Source of the DNA: Actinokineospora globicatena
GTDB taxonomy: Bacteria > Actinomycetota > Actinomycetes > Mycobacteriales > Pseudonocardiaceae
NCBI RefSeq assembly: GCF_024171945.1
Contig: NZ_JAMTCR010000003.1
Span: forward strand, 310,001-374,000
Reading direction: 5' to 3'
Length of the DNA stretch: 64,000 bases
Both the position numbers and the translations under genes were made by a program. Within the stretch, counting starts at the first letter, position 1. Each line of letters opens with the position of its first letter. The notes under the pieces are model-generated. The model was not told the origin of the DNA and did no database searches. It saw only the letters and a program-made list of their open reading frames with translations. Shown piece after piece: positions 9,338-16,715 of this stretch.

Positions 9338-9645
9338 AGACCGTGTCTCATGTGGGGAGCTTCTTGAAGCAGGTCAGGGCGGTGGCGAGGGTGGCAAAGG
9401 CGAGGTAATGGCGAGCGTGGCGTTCCCAATGTGTGGTGAGTCGCGACCAGTCGACCAGGCCTTGTTCGCCGAGACGGTCGAGGACGGCATGATTGATCCG
9501 GGTCCAGAGCCCGGCCTTGGTCCAGTCGGCGAACCGCCGATGCGCTGTGGGCACCGCGACCCCGAACGAGCGTGGCAGCATCCGCCACGCACGCCTAATG
9601 GTCAACACGAACACGATCGCGGTGAACACCGCTCGATCATCCACC
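9338..9645 (-). mobile_element. Internally deleted IS5-type insertion sequence
   Basis: A leftward frame encodes the N-terminal DNA-binding part of an IS5-group transposase (about 9640-9440; ...TAIVFVLTIRRAWRMLP, VPTAHRRFADWTKAG, LGEQGLVDWSR). It runs straight into the family's C-terminal tail (HWERHARHYLAFATLATAL) and ends at 9348. The whole DDE catalytic core between these blocks is missing, so the copy cannot encode an active transposase. The outer end near 9338 (agaccgtgtctc) looks like an IS terminus. It abuts the remnant recombinase, which suggests that the IS or a deletion beside it destroyed the rest of that gene. Confidence 0.7.
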
Positions 9646-10008
9646 GGAAGCGGCTCAAGGACGCCGAGGGGCGCTTGCAGCGCTACCAGGAGGCCATCGG
9701 CGCCGGGATCGACCCCCGCTGCCTTGGTTGACGCGATGAACCAGGCCCAAGCCGAGAAGTTCGCCGCACAGGCGGAACTGGGAGAGGCACCAGAACCGGG
9801 CACGGTCAGCGCCGCTGAGACCTACGCCGTGATCGACTCACTCGGCGACGTCCAAGCCATGGTGGACAACGCCGACCCGGCCAACCTGGCGGCCCTGTAT
9901 GACGCGATGGGGCTGGAGATCCGGTACTTCAACGACGAAACGGCCGTCGAGATGACGGCCGCTCCACGGGTGAATAGTGTGCGTGTCCGAGGGCGGTTCA
10001 GTGCGTAA
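9646..10008 (+). pseudogene. C-terminal remnant of a third serine recombinase
   Basis: About 350 bases match the 3' end of the intact recombinase at 37323-39059 at better than nine positions in ten. The match covers the coiled-coil segment (LKDAEGRL.RYQEAIGAG), VDAMNQAQAEKFAAQAELG and the end PRVNSVRVRG. A one-base change near 9715-9722 shifts the frame. Everything upstream, including the catalytic domain, is absent and replaced by IS sequence. The frame runs through the attachment core and picks up a different tail (RFSA, stop at 10006-10008). It marks an older element at the same site, of the element 2 lineage. Confidence 0.8.
9979..9992 (+). other. Attachment-site core, copy A
   Basis: gtgcgtgtccgagg, identical to the cores at 23548 and 39036. 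The 19-base arm before it (9966-9984) is identical to that at 39023-39041. The sequence after it does not show the complementary arm seen at 23570, so the exact left boundary of element 1 is less certain than its right one. Confidence 0.7.
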
Positions 10009-10437
10009 ACCCTACGCCCAGCCCCAGGAGGAAGATCAGTTGGTCCCGTTCAGCGGTCCTGCTTAGACACTGCCATGGTCGCACCAAAATTTGCGCACAC
10101 TGCCAGGAATGGCGAAAGTGAACCTGCGATTAGTGTCGATGTTCCTGCTGTCGATACTAAGTTCTTCCTGGCCGGAAACTATTTTAACCGCCTGACAAAC
10201 TGCAAGATAAGCATCTTCCTGTTTGGAAGTTTAGGTGGAAGTTCGGCGTTTACGGGAATCGTTGGCATATCCCGTGAAGATTTGTGCGGCCATAGCTTGG
10301 CATCGAGCGAAGAGTAAGGACTTCAAGGGCTTGACCTCTCGATATTTAGAGGGCCCCTTCAGGGGACCAGTACGCGAGATTTGGCCGAGCGCTAGACTAT
10401 GCGGCAAACCTAGCTCGACGGGTGAAATGGATACTGG
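10009..10437. other. Left-end noncoding region of element 1
   Basis: Base composition drops to clearly lower GC here. No supported gene: short frames at 10075-10317 lack a ribosome site and domain. A hairpin-like run (ggccccttcagggga, about 10353) and a TTGACC hexamer at 10331 may belong to the promoter of the following gene. Confidence 0.35.
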
Positions 10438-11514
10438 GTGATACTGAATCTCTTACCCGCACTGCGGGACTTTCGATCCCCGCTCACGGTTGGATATTTG
10501 CTAGTATTGACCTGTTACTTGCAGTGGTCAGAACAGTACGAAAAGTTTCTTTCAAATAATTCATACGGAAAAAGCGTTGCCAAGCTGGCCGTCCAACTCG
10601 GTCCCGCGGCGACTATCGGCGCCGCAACGTTTGCGGCCTTTGTTCTTGGTTCGATTTGGGTCGACCTCATACCCAACGGTGCTCGTCGAGCTATACGCAT
10701 TGCCAAAACTCCGATGTACTTTTTCTGGATCTGGCGTTCGGTCAATCATGGACTAATCGACAAGGCGATCTCATTTATCGACAGTGCAATTGCCGGTGCA
10801 GGTGAAAGCCGCATCCGTGATGCTATCGGCAGTATGGTGCGTCAGCGAGTCATGATGCGAGTGGCAGAGGATGGAGACTTTGCAGATGCAGTCAGAGGCC
10901 AACTAAAGGACTTTGAGCGAAACGTGCAGATCCCACTTATTGAGAATGAGGGGGTATTTCAGGTCGTGGATGTTAACCGCCACGTGACCGAGATCCTGCG
11001 AAACATAGATAATGTTCCCATGCGACTTCTCGGCGCCGAACCTGACTTGTGGAATACCTGGGATCGAATACGCGCCGAGGGTGAGTTCCGCACAGCTCTG
11101 GCTACAGCTCTAATTCCTCTAGGGGTGGTACTGGCGCACAACATTTCCCAATGGAATGCGCTAATAGTACTGATCTCGATTTGTTTGTGGGTGTTGGGCA
11201 ATCGGAAGATGCGCCAAGCGAAATCGATGATCTATGACGCGCTAGTATCTGGGCGCGTCTCCATGCCCGAGTTAGAGCGGTTTAATAGCCTAAGTTCGAC
11301 GTACGGGAGTCGTAGAACGACCTACGTTCAGGACCGTGAAATTGAGCCCTTAGCTCAATTTCACGCAGCCAATGAACGGTCTGACTCGATTGAGGCGGCA
11401 AACCGGTGGGGTTTGATAGAAATGTGTCGCAAGCACCTGTCATCTAGCGAACGAAGTTGGGCGGTCCGACTGAGGAAGTTACGGTTCTTATGGAGGATTG
11501 CCCGCTCTCGATAG
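10438..11514 (+). CDS. Hypothetical membrane protein, element 1 cargo
   Basis: 358 residues from a GTG at 10438. Hydrophobic segments lie at about 15-30, 52-75 and a pair at about 215-252 (ALIPLGVVLAHN.. NALIVLISICLWVLG). Between them is a soluble helical region of about 140 residues, and a basic soluble tail follows. I recognise no family. Codon use is markedly less GC-rich than the element backbone, which marks recent acquisition. It sits directly inside the left attachment site, the same position that element 2 uses for its candidate defence genes, so a defence role is plausible but only inferred from position. Confidence 0.65.
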   Translation: MILNLLPALRDFRSPLTVGYLLVLTCYLQWSEQYEKFLSNNSYGKSVAKLAVQLGPAATIGAATFAAFVLGSIWVDLIPNGARRAIRIAKTPMYFFWIWRSVNHGLIDKAISFIDSAIAGAGESRIRDAIGSMVRQRVMMRVAEDGDFADAVRGQLKDFERNVQIPLIENEGVFQVVDVNRHVTEILRNIDNVPMRLLGAEPDLWNTWDRIRAEGEFRTALATALIPLGVVLAHNISQWNALIVLISICLWVLGNRKMRQAKSMIYDALVSGRVSMPELERFNSLSSTYGSRRTTYVQDREIEPLAQFHAANERSDSIEAANRWGLIEMCRKHLSSSERSWAVRLRKLRFLWRIARSR

Positions 11515-11744
11515 CGAGTTTCGCAATGCTGGAATGATCACGCGAGAGGCGGCCGTCGGCATTAATATTCGCCATCGATTACAAGGTCGCGGTAATGGAT
11601 AGATGTCGGTCGATTTCCTCAGGGACGGACAGCAGGTTGGCGGATCGCAACGTGGTTTCGGCTCGGTTGGAAGACGTCTCAGCGGAGGAGCGCGTCTTCG
11701 TGTAGCTGGCTAGCCTGGCCAGGTCGGGTGGCCAGGGAGTTCGA

Positions 11745-12632
11745 TTGATCTTTCAGGCACAACAGAATCCTGGCTATTGGCGAGTAGGGGTGGGGTTGGA
11801 ACTATCCATAGTGACCGGAGTTGGATCTCTGATCGTCTCAACGGGTGCGGCTGTAGCGACGTTTCTGCAATGGCGACGTAGTGGACACCGGGTGCGAGTG
11901 TCACTGATGACGGCACTCGTGTTCGGCTTCCCCGATGGGATGACCAGGTCGTGCGTGACCATCTCGGTCTATAACGATGGCAGACTTCCAGTTCAGGTGC
12001 TTCATTGGTCCCTCACGTCTGCGAGTAGCATCTTTTCCTTCGGCGGGGGCGGAGAGGTGTGGACTTACGGTCCTGAGAGGCCCGCCGTGTTGGAGCCCGG
12101 CGGAGCTCCGCTCATCTGGCACGTAGATTATTTCGCTCTGCGTGATTTTGCCAATCGGAAGTACCCTGATGAGACTCACAAGATTCGCGTGCGGGTAAAC
12201 TGCGGCAGCAAGTCATACCGTTCGAGGGAGTTCGTATATCTCGACCTTCCACAAGAAGATGGGCGAATGCCCGATCGGCGATCTTGGTTGACTCGCCTCC
12301 GTGCTCGGCTGGACGCTTCGTTGTTCGCATACTTCGCGGTAGATAAGGCAACCTCCGAGAAGCGTTGGCATGTGACTGCCACTAGTGGATATCTAGGTGC
12401 GCGCAACGTGCGCCTCGACATCGTTCCTGAGGACGGCCTTGACAACGATGCAAAGCGCGCGGCTCTAGAGATCTTCCCGCCGGTGAAGTACCGCTACTTC
12501 TGGTGGAGGCGCACCATCTCCATTCCTGCGAGCGACTTGGACAAACTGCCTCGCAATCATCGATGGGAAGCACGCGTACGCTACAAGCCTCTCTTGGGCA
12601 GGGGCGCGGAGTATCGACTTATACTTTCGTAG
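11745..12632 (+). CDS. Hypothetical membrane-anchored protein, element 1 cargo
   Basis: About 295 residues. The start is uncertain; a TTG at 11745 is the first option. One N-terminal membrane helix (about 18-42, LSIVTGVGSLIVSTGAAVATFL) is followed by basic residues and a cytoplasmic domain rich in predicted beta strands (VTISVYNDGRLPVQVLHWSL). A second basic C-terminal domain has many Trp and Arg residues. No known family is recognised. Low GC like its neighbour at 10438, with a 230-base gap between them that shows no clear terminator. The two may form one cargo unit. Confidence 0.6.
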   Translation: MIFQAQQNPGYWRVGVGLELSIVTGVGSLIVSTGAAVATFLQWRRSGHRVRVSLMTALVFGFPDGMTRSCVTISVYNDGRLPVQVLHWSLTSASSIFSFGGGGEVWTYGPERPAVLEPGGAPLIWHVDYFALRDFANRKYPDETHKIRVRVNCGSKSYRSREFVYLDLPQEDGRMPDRRSWLTRLRARLDASLFAYFAVDKATSEKRWHVTATSGYLGARNVRLDIVPEDGLDNDAKRAALEIFPPVKYRYFWWRRTISIPASDLDKLPRNHRWEARVRYKPLLGRGAEYRLILS

Positions 12633-12659
12633 TTGTATTAGCTGCGATACCGAGCTATT

Positions 12660-13385
12660 CTATCTCAGTGCGCCAACCGCTTGCATATGTAGCCAGATGA
12701 CAGTTTGTTCGTGGGATAAACTTCGGTTACGCAGTTCTTCGATGCAAGCATTTGCGTGGGCAATGAGGATTATGTTGACCTGATTTGTTAGTTTGCCGAG
12801 AATCTGGACTTCGACACCCTTTGCTGGTGGTTTTCCGGTGAGGCGGGCTTGGGGGATGAGGAGGGTGTTGGCCCAGTGGAGCATGGTTGCGGCGGTGATG
12901 CTGAAGTTGTCGGATTCGATGGTGAGGGTGATGTGGTCGCTGGGCTTGGCTCGGACGGAGAGTTCGACGTGGCTGGGGGCGGGGAGTGAGTAGGTGGTCA
13001 GGTGGGTGTCGAGGGTGTTGGCGAGGTTGGTGATGGCCTCGCCGATGAGGGTTCGGCTCGTGCTTGCTGGGGTTCCAGGCGAGGGGTGTCGAGCGTTCGG
13101 GTCGGTGTCGGGCTGGAGTGGCGAGATGGGTGCTGCCGGGGTGCGTGATGTGGAGGTGGGTGAGGTTGCGCGGATGGCGGTGAGGTGACCGGCGGGCCAT
13201 TCGAGGGCGGTGGAGAGGGCTTCGAGGGTTCGGTAGCTGCGGCGTCGCTCGACGGTGTTGTATTCGAGTTCTCGGATGATGGCTTGGGAGACGCCGGAGC
13301 GTTTGGCTACGTGGTGTTGTTTGAGGCGTAGTTGTTCCCGGCGTTGGGACATGGCTTGGCCGACTGCCTGCCAGTTGTCGGGCAT
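12660..13385 (-). CDS. XRE-family HTH regulator with C-terminal domain
   Basis: 241 residues. Residues 5-70 form an HTH (LRLKQHHVAKRSGVSQAIIRELE) followed by the signature ERRRSYRTLEALSTAL, which also occurs in the proteins at 18316 and 30746. The C-terminal 130 residues (from about 110) match a separate protein encoded at 29514 in element 2 (...ATMLHWANTL.. and EQTVIWLHMQA). It is the last gene of a leftward operon; its ATG overlaps the preceding stop as TGATG, implying coupled translation. Likely DNA-binding control of the element; ligand unknown. Confidence 0.75.
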   Translation of the reverse strand: MPDNWQAVGQAMSQRREQLRLKQHHVAKRSGVSQAIIRELEYNTVERRRSYRTLEALSTALEWPAGHLTAIRATSPTSTSRTPAAPISPLQPDTDPNARHPSPGTPASTSRTLIGEAITNLANTLDTHLTTYSLPAPSHVELSVRAKPSDHITLTIESDNFSITAATMLHWANTLLIPQARLTGKPPAKGVEVQILGKLTNQVNIILIAHANACIEELRNRSLSHEQTVIWLHMQAVGALR

Positions 13386-13960
13386 CAGGAGGCCGCCTTG
13401 TGGTGTACGGGGAGCATGTCGCGGAGTTCGGCGGTGACGATGGCTAGGGCTGCGGCTGTGTGGTGTCGGTACGTGAGGGTGAGTTGTTCGTGGTGAGCGG
13501 TGCTGGTCATGGTGATGCCGTCTGGGGTGTGGGAGGCGGTGAGGGTTATGCCGGGGTTGGTGAAGGTGGCGGTCTGGCCGGAACTTCGGCAGACGTCGGC
13601 GAGGTGCTGGGTGTCGCGGGTGATGAGGGCGATGCTGTAGGTGGGGATGGCCGCGGGGTGGATGAGGGCGGTTCGGAGGTCGGGGGACAGGTCAAAGATC
13701 GTGGTCGCGGGGGCGCCGTCGGGGAGGTGGGCTTTGAGGCACCAGCGGTGGGCGAAGTGGTCGTAGATCGGGCCGTGGCGGACGATCAGGGAGTCGGCTG
13801 GGAGCGTCCGCGTGGTGGCATGGGTCGGCCCTTGGTAGGGAGTAGCACCGGGTACGGGGTGGCCACAGGTTGTCCTGGGCGGGACAGGTTGACGGTCGCG
13901 GCGGGACGGCCTGATCAGATACCTGACCTGCGGTTTCGCGGCTGGGACAGGGTGCGGCAA
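13385..13960 (-). CDS. Conserved hypothetical protein of the element operon
   Basis: The supported part is the last 135 residues (13385-13792), beginning LIVRHGPIYDHFAHRWCLK. This has a close counterpart at 31195-31647 in element 2, with the same ending KAAS. The start is unresolved: the best in-frame option is a TTG at 13960, but the stretch 13793-13960 has weak protein character and a frameshift upstream is possible. Function unknown. It is coupled to the HTH gene downstream by a TGATG overlap. Confidence 0.55.
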   Translation of the reverse strand: MPHPVPAAKPQVRYLIRPSRRDRQPVPPRTTCGHPVPGATPYQGPTHATTRTLPADSLIVRHGPIYDHFAHRWCLKAHLPDGAPATTIFDLSPDLRTALIHPAAIPTYSIALITRDTQHLADVCRSSGQTATFTNPGITLTASHTPDGITMTSTAHHEQLTLTYRHHTAAALAIVTAELRDMLPVHHKAAS

Positions 13961-13980
13961 GCCGTCCCGAGTTGGCTTGG

Positions 13981-14223
13981 TCAGCCCTGGGCGGCGCTGG
14001 ACTGAGCCGATGAGATGGCCTGGCCCGCGTCGAGCCTCGCTAGGGAGGTCTGGGCGAGGTCGATGAAGCGGCGGAGGCTCGGGCGGTCGAAGCCGAACTC
14101 GAAGGCGTCGGTGGTGGGGCCGATGATGAAGTCGATCTGGTCGTCGGTGGGGTGCAGGGTGGCGGTCATCTCGCAGGTGTCGCGGATGGCTACCCAGGTG
14201 ATGACTTTGAGCGGTGCGGTCAT
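13981..14223 (-). CDS. Small conserved hypothetical protein
   Basis: 80 residues, starting with an ATG three bases after the stop of the gene before it in the operon. Mixed alpha/beta with no recognised motif (TDDQIDFIIGPTTDAFEFGF). Function unknown. Its placement in the five-gene leftward operon supports it being real. Confidence 0.55.
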   Translation of the reverse strand: MTAPLKVITWVAIRDTCEMTATLHPTDDQIDFIIGPTTDAFEFGFDRPSLRRFIDLAQTSLARLDAGQAISSAQSSAAQG

Positions 14224-14226
14224 GGT

Positions 14227-14466
14227 TCAGCCTTCGTCGGGTAGTGCGGAGTGGAGGACGTGGCGTTCGTAGGTTTGTTCGATGAGTCGGTAGACGGCGG
14301 TGCACGTCGCCCTGACCAGTTCTTTCTGGGCGTCGAGGGTGGGAGCAGGTGCGCTGCCGTCTTGGGCGCGGATCGAGTCGAGGACGTACCGGCCGAGGGC
14401 CGCGGCGGTGGTGTTGAGGTCGGTGACCATGGATTCGTCGAAGCGCCAGGTCGAGTCGGTGGTCAT
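14227..14466 (-). CDS. Small hypothetical protein, translationally coupled
   Basis: 79 residues. The ATG at 14466 overlaps the previous stop as ATGA, which fixes the start. Mostly helical, no known domain (LNTTAAALGRYVLDSIRAQ). Second gene of the leftward operon of element 1. Function unknown. Confidence 0.6.
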   Translation of the reverse strand: MTTDSTWRFDESMVTDLNTTAAALGRYVLDSIRAQDGSAPAPTLDAQKELVRATCTAVYRLIEQTYERHVLHSALPDEG

Positions 14467-14711
14467 CGGCGGGGGTGGCGGGTCAGCCATCGGAGCGAGG
14501 TGAGGACGCTGGTGGCGGTGTCGTCGAGGTTGTCGACCTCGGGGCCGTGGCCCAGGCGGTCCTGTTCGAGGGCGGTGGCGACGGCTTGGATGCAGCGGGT
14601 GAGTTCGTCGAGGTCCTTGGAGAGGTAGGGGACGCCGGTGGGGTGGGGCTGACATCGTGCGGGGAAGGCTGATATCAGCTTGGCGGCGATGGCGCGGGTT
14701 AGGGCCTTCAT
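14463..14711 (-). CDS. Small hypothetical protein, first gene of the leftward operon
   Basis: 82 residues from an ATG at 14711 preceded by aaggagg at an 8-base distance, an excellent ribosome site. Helical, with no recognised domain. It heads the leftward operon 14463-12660 and is divergent from the HTH-Nudix gene at 14920, so both are probably controlled from the 208-base region between them. Confidence 0.65.
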   Translation of the reverse strand: MKALTRAIAAKLISAFPARCQPHPTGVPYLSKDLDELTRCIQAVATALEQDRLGHGPEVDNLDDTATSVLTSLRWLTRHPRR

Positions 14712-14919
14712 TGGCTGCGCCTCCTTGGGTGCTGGTGGGTGTTCGACTGGTGCGGTGAGGGCATTGGCCTGGGGTCGGGTGGTGTAGTACCTAGTCAAGG
14801 GCCTGCACGCGGTCGGGGACAGAGAACCCGAGTGGGAGGCGTGTGGGAGGTCTGCGAGAACCGGCGGCGGGATTGGTTTCGGCTGTACGGTTGCGGTGCT
14901 GATATCGGAGGTGGTCCGC
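14712..14919. promoter_or_regulatory. Divergent promoter region
   Basis: It separates the leftward operon from the rightward HTH-Nudix gene. A leftward TTGACT hexamer (14795-14800 region) lies in a lower-GC patch (tagtacctagtcaag) that could bind a regulator. The -10 boxes are not clear to me. Confidence 0.35.
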
Positions 14920-16368
14920 ATGGAGCCTGGGCGTCGTCGGGTTGAGTTGGCGGCTGTGCGGCGTGGGGCGGGGTTCACGCAGGAGTCGTTGGCGGAGGCG
15001 CTGGGGGTCGACCGGAGCACGGTGATCACGTGGGAGGCGGGGAGTCACGCGCCGATGCCGCACGTCCGGCCGCGGTTGGCTCAGTTGCTGGAGCGGTCGC
15101 CGGAGGAGCTGGATGAACTACTCAGTGGTCGGCCGAAGGTGGTCGAGTTCGGACGGCCGGATCTTGACGCGGTGTTCTCCTGGTTGGACCGGGTGGCGGG
15201 CTGGGATCGGGGCACGAGTCGGCAGAAGGTAGGCGAGGGGCTGGCGGACGTGCTGCCGCGCGTGGCGGTGGGGCGTGCGGAGGTCGCGGACCGGCTTGCC
15301 CGGTACTACGGCAATAGAGGCGTGTTCAGCGCACAGGTCGGATCGACAGAGGTGCTGACCAGCGTGGTGACGCGGCCGGAGTGGCTGGACCTGCGGTGCG
15401 AACTGTCGCCGACCGGGGATCGGCTGGAACTCAGCGTGGGTGCGGAAGCCCGGTGGGCGATGAGCGAGCGGGCAGCGCTGACAGCGACAAGGCGGCTCGT
15501 GGACGCGGTGGTCAAGGGTGCGCGGCTGACGGATGCGCCGGTGTACCGGTTGGTGGAGGCCACGCCAGAGGCGGGAGTAGTGCGCGGTCAGGTCGAGGTG
15601 GCGTCCTTCTTCGACTACGCGTTGACGGCGGATCTGCTGGAGCGGGAGCTAGCGGACTCGCCGGATGAGCTGCCGCTAAGGGACGCGTGGATGCCGGACC
15701 TGGAATCGGTATTCGACCTTCGGGGACGGCTGTGTGCGGGCGGGGCGTTGGCGTTGTTCGCGGCGGCGCGACCGGCGGACCCGTTCCGCGGTGAGGCTGA
15801 CTATGTGCTGCTGGTGCAGGAGCGGTCCAGCCAGGTGGTGAACGCGGCGGGGCGGTTGGCGGTGATCCCCAAGGGGTTCCACGGGCCGCTCAACGACGTG
15901 CGAGCGGACAGCCGGATCGGGGCGACGTTGCGGCGGGAGCTCGAAGAGGAGCTTTTCGGGCGCGGGGACGTCGACGTCACGGGTGGACCGATGCGGGCGG
16001 CTGACCTGATGCACCGGGACCGGCTGTCGGCGCCGATGCGGTGGTTGAGTGAGGACCCGGCACGGTGGCGGATGGAGTGCACTGGGTTCGGGCTGAACCT
16101 GGTCAGCGGGAACCACGAGTTCGCGTGCCTGGTCGTCATCGAGGATGAGGAGTTTTGGCAGCGGTTCGGCGGCCAGATCGAGGCGAATTGGGAATCTGAC
16201 GGCCTGCGGCAGTATTCATCGCAAGATGGGGAATCGCTCGAAAAACTGATCGCGGATGACTCGTGGAGCAATGAAGGCGTGTTCGCGATGGTGCAGGGGC
16301 TGCGCCGGTTGCGGGAGATCGGCGGCGAGCGGGTGAGCGTGCCGCCGATCGAGTGGCGGGTGGGTTAG
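14920..16368 (+). CDS. HTH regulator with Nudix-like C-terminal domain, copy 1
   Basis: 482 residues. ATG at 14920 with ggagg eight bases upstream. Residues 5-65 are an XRE HTH (RRGAGFTQESLAEALGVDRSTVITWE). A middle domain (about 75-290) follows, then a Nudix-like region in which AVIPKGFHG..., GATLRRELEEELFGR keeps the RE..EE core, although the spacing from the first Gly differs from the canonical box. In the AICE pSAM2 the immunity factor Pif carries a Nudix motif and blocks redundant transfer; a similar role is inferred here. It converges on a paralogue at 16712. Confidence 0.75.
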   Translation: MEPGRRRVELAAVRRGAGFTQESLAEALGVDRSTVITWEAGSHAPMPHVRPRLAQLLERSPEELDELLSGRPKVVEFGRPDLDAVFSWLDRVAGWDRGTSRQKVGEGLADVLPRVAVGRAEVADRLARYYGNRGVFSAQVGSTEVLTSVVTRPEWLDLRCELSPTGDRLELSVGAEARWAMSERAALTATRRLVDAVVKGARLTDAPVYRLVEATPEAGVVRGQVEVASFFDYALTADLLERELADSPDELPLRDAWMPDLESVFDLRGRLCAGGALALFAAARPADPFRGEADYVLLVQERSSQVVNAAGRLAVIPKGFHGPLNDVRADSRIGATLRRELEEELFGRGDVDVTGGPMRAADLMHRDRLSAPMRWLSEDPARWRMECTGFGLNLVSGNHEFACLVVIEDEEFWQRFGGQIEANWESDGLRQYSSQDGESLEKLIADDSWSNEGVFAMVQGLRRLREIGGERVSVPPIEWRVG

Positions 16369-16715
16369 GCGGCGGAAGGCCAGCGCACCGTCATGACCAC
16401 GGAGGCGGCTAGGGCCTCCCACGAGTGATCGATGCCGGGACCCCACATGACGTAGTCGCCGGGGCGGGTCATGGTGTGGCCGCCCTCGGTGAGGTCGACG
16501 CGGAAGTGGCCGCTGACCAGCACGACCAGGGTGGTGCGCTGATCATCAGAGGTCCAGTCAGGGCGCTTGTCGCCCTCGGGGTGAGTACCCCACTTGACCT
16601 CAACGTCCTTCGAGGAGCGGACACCCTCGGACGGGTCGATGAAGTGGCCGACCAGCCAGCCGCGGGTGTTGGTGGTGTCGTCGGCGGCGTTGCCGCTGGA
16701 CCAGCCGGTGGTCAC
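16365..16715 (-). CDS. Cupin-domain protein
   Basis: 116 residues. The GTG at 16715 overlaps the stop of the upstream HTH-Nudix gene (GTGA), so the two are translationally coupled. The sequence follows a single beta-barrel cupin: WGTHPEGDKRP, then TTLVVLVSGHFRVDL, then RPGDYVMWGPGIDHSWEA, with several metal-site-like His and Glu residues. It may bind a small ligand or metal and modulate the coupled regulator; this is inferred. It also overlaps the end of the convergent gene at 14920 by four bases. Confidence 0.75.
   Translation of the reverse strand: MTTGWSSGNAADDTTNTRGWLVGHFIDPSEGVRSSKDVEVKWGTHPEGDKRPDWTSDDQRTTLVVLVSGHFRVDLTEGGHTMTRPGDYVMWGPGIDHSWEALAASVVMTVRWPSAA

Noticed and set aside
10075-10317. 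An 80-residue frame at the left end of element 1
   Set aside because: No ribosome site, no domain and no coupling to neighbours. It overlaps the probable promoter region of the next gene.
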